Positions 9,343-12,903 of a stretch of DNA of 12,903 nucleotides are shown one piece after another. Position numbers and translations under genes: made by a program. Where the stretch lies: the NCBI GenBank assembly GCA_044370415.1, contig JBILVO010000115.1, positions 1 to 12,903 on the forward strand. The letters run 5' to 3'. Position 1 is the first letter of the stretch, and every line of letters begins with the position of its first letter. The DNA comes from CAMCQY01 sp044370415. Lineage in GTDB: Bacteria; Planctomycetota; Planctomycetia; Pirellulales; UBA1268. The notes beneath the pieces are model-generated. The model was not told where the DNA came from and ran no database searches. It saw only the letters and a program-made list of their open reading frames with translations.

Positions 9343-9371
9343 TTGACCGCGCCGCAGCGGAAGCCTATCCC
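9343..9371 (+). promoter_or_regulatory. Candidate promoter for the 109-aa exported protein
   Basis: TTGACC (9343-9348), 17 bp, then TATCCC (9366-9371). The -35 box matches five of six consensus bases and the -10 box three. Transcription would start near 9378, about 28 nt before the ATG at 9406, so the small gene could be expressed independently of tyrS. The match is moderate and made by eye. Confidence 0.35.
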
Positions 9372-9405
9372 TCATTTCGGCGATCGTCCTCCCGGAGGCT
9401 CCCAC

Positions 9406-9735
9406 ATGCGGGCCGTGACGCTCATCCTCTCGCTGCTGCTTCTCGGCGCCGCGACCGTCGCGGATTCCACCCCACCCCTCCGCGCCGCCGAGACCGATGA
9501 CGACGACGGTCCCGTCTCGCTCGAGGACCGGCTGAAGGTGGGACTCAAGGCACGGCGGCCCGAGGAGAATGAATTCCTCGAGAAGGTGGCGGCGCTCGTC
9601 CAGTCTGGAAAGCTGCCCCGCAAGCTCGTCGATTCGACCTACCTGTGGGCGATCCGCCGCCGCCAGGACTACCCGTTCCCAGCGTTCGAGCGGGCCCTGC
9701 AGCTGCAGGCCGACCGCCTCGGCGTGGAACTCTGA
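9406..9735 (+). CDS. Small exported protein of unknown function (109 aa)
   Basis: The ATG has a good GGAGG ribosome binding site (9394-9398, 7-bp spacing). Residues 1-28 form a signal peptide: MRAVT, a leucine-rich core LILSLLLLGAATVA, and a likely cut after RAA. An acidic run (TDDDD, 30-34) follows, then a helical, charged region with VSLEDRLKVGLKARRPEENE, KLPRKLVDSTYLWAIRRR and YPFPAFERALQLQADRLG. The mature part would be about 80 aa with no membrane segment and no cysteine. The C-terminal pattern (LVDSTYLWA...YPFPAFERAL...LGVEL) resembles small hypothetical proteins I associate with Pirellulales, but I cannot name a family. It lies 167 bp after tyrS and converges on the HAD gene with a 20-bp gap. 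Confidence 0.8.
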   Translation: MRAVTLILSLLLLGAATVADSTPPLRAAETDDDDGPVSLEDRLKVGLKARRPEENEFLEKVAALVQSGKLPRKLVDSTYLWAIRRRQDYPFPAFERALQLQADRLGVEL

Positions 9736-9755
9736 CGACGATCGCACCGCTGGCG

Positions 9756-10460
9756 TCACTCGGGCAAAAGCCCGCGGATCCGCGGATCGGCCAGGGACCG
9801 GGCGACGAGCGCCGCCCCGGTGAAGTCGTGCCGCAGGCTGTGCCCCCCGGGCACCGCCACGGCGACCGCTCCCGCCGCCACCGCCGCCCGGCATCCGGTC
9901 TGGGAGTCCTCGAACACCAGCATCCGCGCCGGGTCGACAGCCAGCCGCCGGGCCGCGAGCTCGTAGATCTCCGGATGCGGCTTCCCCTGCGTCACGTCGG
10001 CACTCGTCACCACGAAATCGAACCGGTGCAGCAGGCCGACGCGGCCGAGCACGTCGTGCGCGAAATCGGGGCCGCTGCTGGTGGCAACGCCCCGCGGCAC
10101 GCCGCGGCCCCCGCGGGCCGCGGCGAGCGCGTCGAGGAGTTCGACGGCGCCGGGCATCGTGCGCAGCTCGGTGTCGAGGAGCGACCTAAATATATCCTTC
10201 GTCTCGCCGGCCAGCGTCTCCACCGAATCGGTGAGGCCATGCCACTCGATCATGATCCGCAGCGACACCGGCTGCGGCCGGCCCATCATGGCGTCGAGCA
10301 GTTCGGGCTCGAACGGCCGGCCGCGCCGCCGCAACAGCTCAGTGCCCACATGCTGGTAGAGCTCCTCGGTGTTAACGAGCAGCCCGTCGAGATCGAACGC
10401 CACCGCCTCGATCGGTCCATGCCCGGCGGCGGCCGTGCTGGCTGAATTGGTCTGGGTCAC
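9756..10460 (-). CDS. HAD-superfamily hydrolase (phosphoglycolate phosphatase / beta-phosphoglucomutase-like)
   Basis: A 234-aa soluble HAD enzyme with all four motifs: I, FDLDGLL with nucleophile Asp23 and Asp25; II, ATSS with Ser128; III, Lys160 in TQGKPHPEIY; IV, VFEDSQTG with Glu184-Asp185. The helical cap between about 30 and 105 (TEELYQHVGTELLRRRG) is the C1 type of the phosphoglycolate phosphatase, beta-phosphoglucomutase and sugar-phosphatase group. The substrate cannot be read from sequence. The GTG at 10460 is chosen because a GGAG lies 6 bp upstream and no in-frame ATG is close. An out-of-frame ATG nearby is ignored. It begins 20 bp after the membrane-protein stop and is probably in the same operon. 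Confidence 0.9.
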   Translation of the reverse strand: MTQTNSASTAAAGHGPIEAVAFDLDGLLVNTEELYQHVGTELLRRRGRPFEPELLDAMMGRPQPVSLRIMIEWHGLTDSVETLAGETKDIFRSLLDTELRTMPGAVELLDALAAARGGRGVPRGVATSSGPDFAHDVLGRVGLLHRFDFVVTSADVTQGKPHPEIYELAARRLAVDPARMLVFEDSQTGCRAAVAAGAVAVAVPGGHSLRHDFTGAALVARSLADPRIRGLLPE

Positions 10461-10480
10461 GTGTCGCTCCGGGGCATGGA

Positions 10481-12118
10481 TCAGTCGGGCGCCAGCCGCA
10501 GCACGGCGTAGCCCTTGTTGGCATGCAGCCGCTCGAACGGGAGGTCGGCGGCGGCAGGCAGGTCGAGCGGAACGACGGCGAGCGTGGCGCCATACTTGTC
10601 GGCGACGAACCGCATCCGCTCGGCGCCGAGCGCCGCGGTGGACCGCTCGAGGTTCGCGAACCCGCCGTCGCGGGAGAAACAGTCGACGATCCGCCGCCGC
10701 CATTCCACCAGCGACGCGGCATCCTGGGGACTGTTCTTCCAGCCCACCACCTCGCGACGGCCGGTCCACCAGGTCAGGCTCGAGGCACCGCGCGGCGTCA
10801 GGACGCACGCATCCGCGGCCGCGTGGTTCGCGATCCAATCGCAGGCGTCCCGCCACGCCACGGCGTCGACCTTGCCGTCGCTGCGGGCCACGAGCGAGGT
10901 CCGGCCGGGCAGCGGCCAGTGCCTGCTCTCGTGGACGAGGTCGAGGCACAGCAGCGCCGCGAGCCCCCAGCGCGTGACGGCGGGCCGCACGGGCAGGATG
11001 CGGGCGAGCAGTGCACCGTCGCTCACCACAGCGGCAGCGGCGACCGCCAGCCCCAACGGCACCAGGATGTCGGCCAGACGGAACCAGTAGTAGCGCAGCA
11101 GGCCGTGGACGGCGGCCGGCGCGAGCGGCTCCGCCAGCGACACCACGCAGCCCGCCAGCGAGATCACCAGCGACGCGGCGATGAACCGGTAGGCCCTGGT
11201 CCGCGCGGCCGGCATCGGCTCCGGCGCGAACGGCCGTGTCGCCGCGAGCAGCCACCAGGCCAGGATGGCGAGCACGTGCCGGGCCACGAAGCCGTCGGCG
11301 AACGTCCGCGCGAGCAGGTGATGGGAAAGCCGCTCGACCACGTAGATGCGTGCGGCCGCCGCCCGCGTGGCCGCGTCGACGCCGCCGGAGAGCCCCAGCG
11401 CCGGCACCAGTCCGAAGGCGGCGAGCAGGAGCCCGCCGCCGATCGCCAGCGCCCCGCCCCGGTCGCCCGCCGTCATGCAGGCGTCCCTGAGGGGTCGGCC
11501 CGCGGGCATCGACACCACGACGACGAGGGCGACCATGCCCCAGCCGCCGACGAGCGGATGGATCGCCGTGGCCGCGCCGAGCGCCAGCACCGCCCACGGC
11601 AGCCGCGCCCTGGCGATCTCGCCGACGGCGACCAGCACCAATGCCCAGGCGAAGACCTTCGACTCGCAGCCGCCGAGCACCCACTCGCCGGCGGCGGGCG
11701 TGTGCCGCAGGGCCAGCGAGAAGAGGGCGGCGGCGAGGAGCCGCGGCCACCACGGAGCCAGCAGCGGCACGACGGCGTGACGGAATCCCGCGGCCACCGC
11801 CAGCCAGCCCAGCCAGCGGCCGATCCAGGCGGCCTGCTCCAGCGGCAGCGACGCCGCCAGTGGCCCCATGAGCACGTAGAAGACGCCGTGGGCATCGGGG
11901 GTCTCCAGGAAAAAGTCCCCTCGTCCCCAGGCCGGGTCGGCATGGTGGCGGGCCTTGGTGAGGTACGCCGTCTCGTTGACGTCGGGCACCGGCCAGCAGC
12001 CTGCGGCCGCGAAGATGGCGAGCACGATCAGCAGCTCGCCGAGGCCGCGGGGCCAGCCGCCGGCCGCCGGCGAGTCCGGCCCGATCTCGGTGTCGCTTTC
12101 CCGCGGCATCGTCCGCAC
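10481..12118 (-). CDS. Multi-spanning membrane protein, GT-C-like / DUF6798-like
   Basis: The 545-aa product has about 9-11 predicted membrane segments in residues 26-385 (for example LGELLIVLAIFAAAGCW, LLAAALFSLAL, MVALVVVVSM). A soluble C-terminal region of about 150 aa follows. An early loop carries NETAYLTKARHHADP and WGRGDFFLETPDAHG, acidic residues placed as in GT-C glycosyltransferase-type proteins. The tail has WTGRREVVGWKNSPQDAASL (W460 starts WKNSPQDA), a pattern I associate with planctomycete DUF6798 proteins. Enzyme activity is not established. The GTG at 12118 is preferred because GGGAGG lies 6 bp upstream. The ATG at 12109 is an alternative. The downstream HAD gene is only 20 bp away. 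The gene is divergent from the isocitrate lyase family gene. Confidence 0.82.
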   Translation of the reverse strand: MRTMPRESDTEIGPDSPAAGGWPRGLGELLIVLAIFAAAGCWPVPDVNETAYLTKARHHADPAWGRGDFFLETPDAHGVFYVLMGPLAASLPLEQAAWIGRWLGWLAVAAGFRHAVVPLLAPWWPRLLAAALFSLALRHTPAAGEWVLGGCESKVFAWALVLVAVGEIARARLPWAVLALGAATAIHPLVGGWGMVALVVVVSMPAGRPLRDACMTAGDRGGALAIGGGLLLAAFGLVPALGLSGGVDAATRAAAARIYVVERLSHHLLARTFADGFVARHVLAILAWWLLAATRPFAPEPMPAARTRAYRFIAASLVISLAGCVVSLAEPLAPAAVHGLLRYYWFRLADILVPLGLAVAAAAVVSDGALLARILPVRPAVTRWGLAALLCLDLVHESRHWPLPGRTSLVARSDGKVDAVAWRDACDWIANHAAADACVLTPRGASSLTWWTGRREVVGWKNSPQDAASLVEWRRRIVDCFSRDGGFANLERSTAALGAERMRFVADKYGATLAVVPLDLPAAADLPFERLHANKGYAVLRLAPD

Positions 12119-12248
12119 CTATAACCTCCCGTTCGGCCGCCCTGCGGAGGGCTCCCGCCCTCCGGCAGGCGTCTCCGAAGGCGATTCCAGCAGCCGTCTT
12201 CCGGCCACGTTCAGCTTTCGGCCGCCCTCAGAAGGATACCGCAAACCG
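12119..12248. promoter_or_regulatory. Divergent intergenic region with hairpin and 12-bp direct repeat
   Basis: The 130-bp spacer separates the membrane-protein gene (leftward) and the isocitrate lyase family gene (rightward) and must hold signals for both. A strong inverted repeat lies at 12141-12169: CGGAGGGC, a TCCC loop and GCCCTCCG, extended by CCTG pairing with CAGG around a one-base bulge. The 12-mer TTCGGCCGCCCT occurs twice, at 12132-12143 and 12217-12228. Either could be an operator or 5'-UTR structure. No good sigma70 promoter was recognised on either strand. Confidence 0.5.
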
Positions 12249-12903
12249 ATGTCGTCACCGGCCCGCCCCGCCCAAGAGTCTTCCTCGGCAGGCCTGCCCC
12301 CCGTGCCCCGCGGCCGCGGCCGGCTGCTCCGCGAGGCGGTGGCCGAGGCGACGATCGCCGTCGTCGGGGCGCCCTTTCCGCTCGCGGCCAGGCTCATCGA
12401 GCGCGAGGGGTTCGCCGCCGCATACCTCTCGGGGGCCGCCTTCTCGGCGGGCACGCTCGGGGTTCCCGACATCGGCCTGTTCACGCTCGAGCAGCTCGCC
12501 GAGCAGACCCGGCTGCTCGCCCGGTCGGTGTCGATTCCGCTGATCGTCGACGCCGACACGGGCTTCGGCGGGCCGGCCGAGGTGGCCGAGTGCGTGCGCG
12601 TGCTGGAGGAAGCCGGTGCCGCCGCGATCCAGCTCGAGGATCAGTCCTTCGACAAGCGGTGCGGCCATCTCTCCGGCAAGCGGCTCATCGACCGCCGCGA
12701 GATGTGCGACAAGCTGGCGGCCGCCGCCGGCGCCCGCCGGGATCCCGGCACCGTCATCATCGGACGCAGCGACGCCCGCGGCGTCAGCGGCCTCGACGAC
12801 TGCCTCGAGCGGCTCCGCGCCTACCGCGACGCCGGGGCCGACTGGCTGTTCCCGGAGGCCCTCGCAACCCGCGACGAGTTCGCCCGCGTCGGCCATGAGT
12901 TCG
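12249..12903 (+). CDS. Isocitrate lyase / PEP mutase family protein, methylisocitrate lyase-like (truncated by window edge)
   Basis: The first 218 residues of a TIM-barrel C-C or C-P bond enzyme are present; the 3' end is beyond the window. Methylisocitrate lyase (PrpB) cleaves 2-methylisocitrate to pyruvate and succinate. Family signatures are YLSGAAFSAGTLGVPD, the Mg-binding DADTGFGG (Asp101, Asp103), EDQ (Glu130-Asp131), the catalytic-loop KRCGHLSGK with Cys138, and GRSDARGVSGLDDCLER. KRCGH fits the lyases better than the PEP mutases. A PrpB assignment is not certain because no methylcitrate-cycle gene is visible, and dimethylmalate lyase or oxaloacetate hydrolase relatives share these motifs. 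The N-terminus has about 20 Pro/Ser-rich residues before the conserved part, so a downstream start is possible. An AAGGA about 12 bp upstream is a modest ribosome binding site. Confidence 0.88.
   Translation, partial: MSSPARPAQESSSAGLPPVPRGRGRLLREAVAEATIAVVGAPFPLAARLIEREGFAAAYLSGAAFSAGTLGVPDIGLFTLEQLAEQTRLLARSVSIPLIVDADTGFGGPAEVAECVRVLEEAGAAAIQLEDQSFDKRCGHLSGKRLIDRREMCDKLAAAAGARRDPGTVIIGRSDARGVSGLDDCLERLRAYRDAGADWLFPEALATRDEFARVGHEF

Noticed and set aside
9761..9784. Hairpin CGGGC-AAAA-GCCCG and the adjacent palindrome CGCGGATCCGCG as a bidirectional terminator
   Set aside because: Both lie inside the 3' end of the HAD coding sequence and neither is followed by a T-run on either strand, so an intrinsic terminator is not supported.
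10523..12124. Long plus-strand open frame opposite the membrane protein gene
   Set aside because: It is Arg/Gly/His-rich with no family motif, whereas the minus-strand product has coherent membrane segments and ribosome binding sites.

Overview
The window is about 68% G+C by eye and comes from a planctomycete, most likely of the Pirellulales/Pirellulaceae type. The partial 16S rRNA gene at the left edge carries the exact EUB338-II variant site (positions 6-23) and the exact PLA46 site (277-294). Both are diagnostic of Planctomycetes, and the protein-coding genes fit that assignment.

Layout, left to right. Positions 1-339 (minus strand) are the 5' part of a 16S rRNA gene. Positions 340-809 are its leader and promoter region, with a sigma70-like promoter, a perfect A6T6-centred palindrome just upstream of it, and three CTCTTTC (boxA-like) motifs. 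A Deg1/HtrA-type exported serine protease (810-1964, minus) reads toward the rRNA promoter. Across a 340-bp divergent spacer, a very large exported mosaic protein (2305-6987, plus, 1560 aa) joins a vWA domain, coiled coils, an STN/secretin-N-like domain, TPR-like helices, a DUF2135-like beta-sandwich, a secretin-like segment, a Gly/Ala-rich linker and a CFI-box-like C-terminal tail. Next on the plus strand are ispD (MEP isoprenoid pathway), tyrS (tyrosyl-tRNA synthetase) and a 109-aa exported protein of unknown function.

On the minus strand, converging on the small gene, is a two-gene unit: a multi-spanning membrane protein of the GT-C/DUF6798 kind (10481-12118) followed 20 bp later by a HAD-superfamily phosphatase/phosphomutase (9756-10460). 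After a 130-bp divergent spacer with a strong hairpin and a 12-bp direct repeat, an isocitrate lyase/PEP mutase family gene (12249 onward, plus) runs off the right edge.

Most of the window is ordinary chromosomal housekeeping. The two parts that deserve attention are the 1560-aa mosaic envelope protein with its unusual tail, divergent from a periplasmic protease, and the structured rRNA control region. I see no mobile element, CRISPR array, tRNA gene or phage gene. The long reading frames antisense to the genes described here are by-products of high G+C content.
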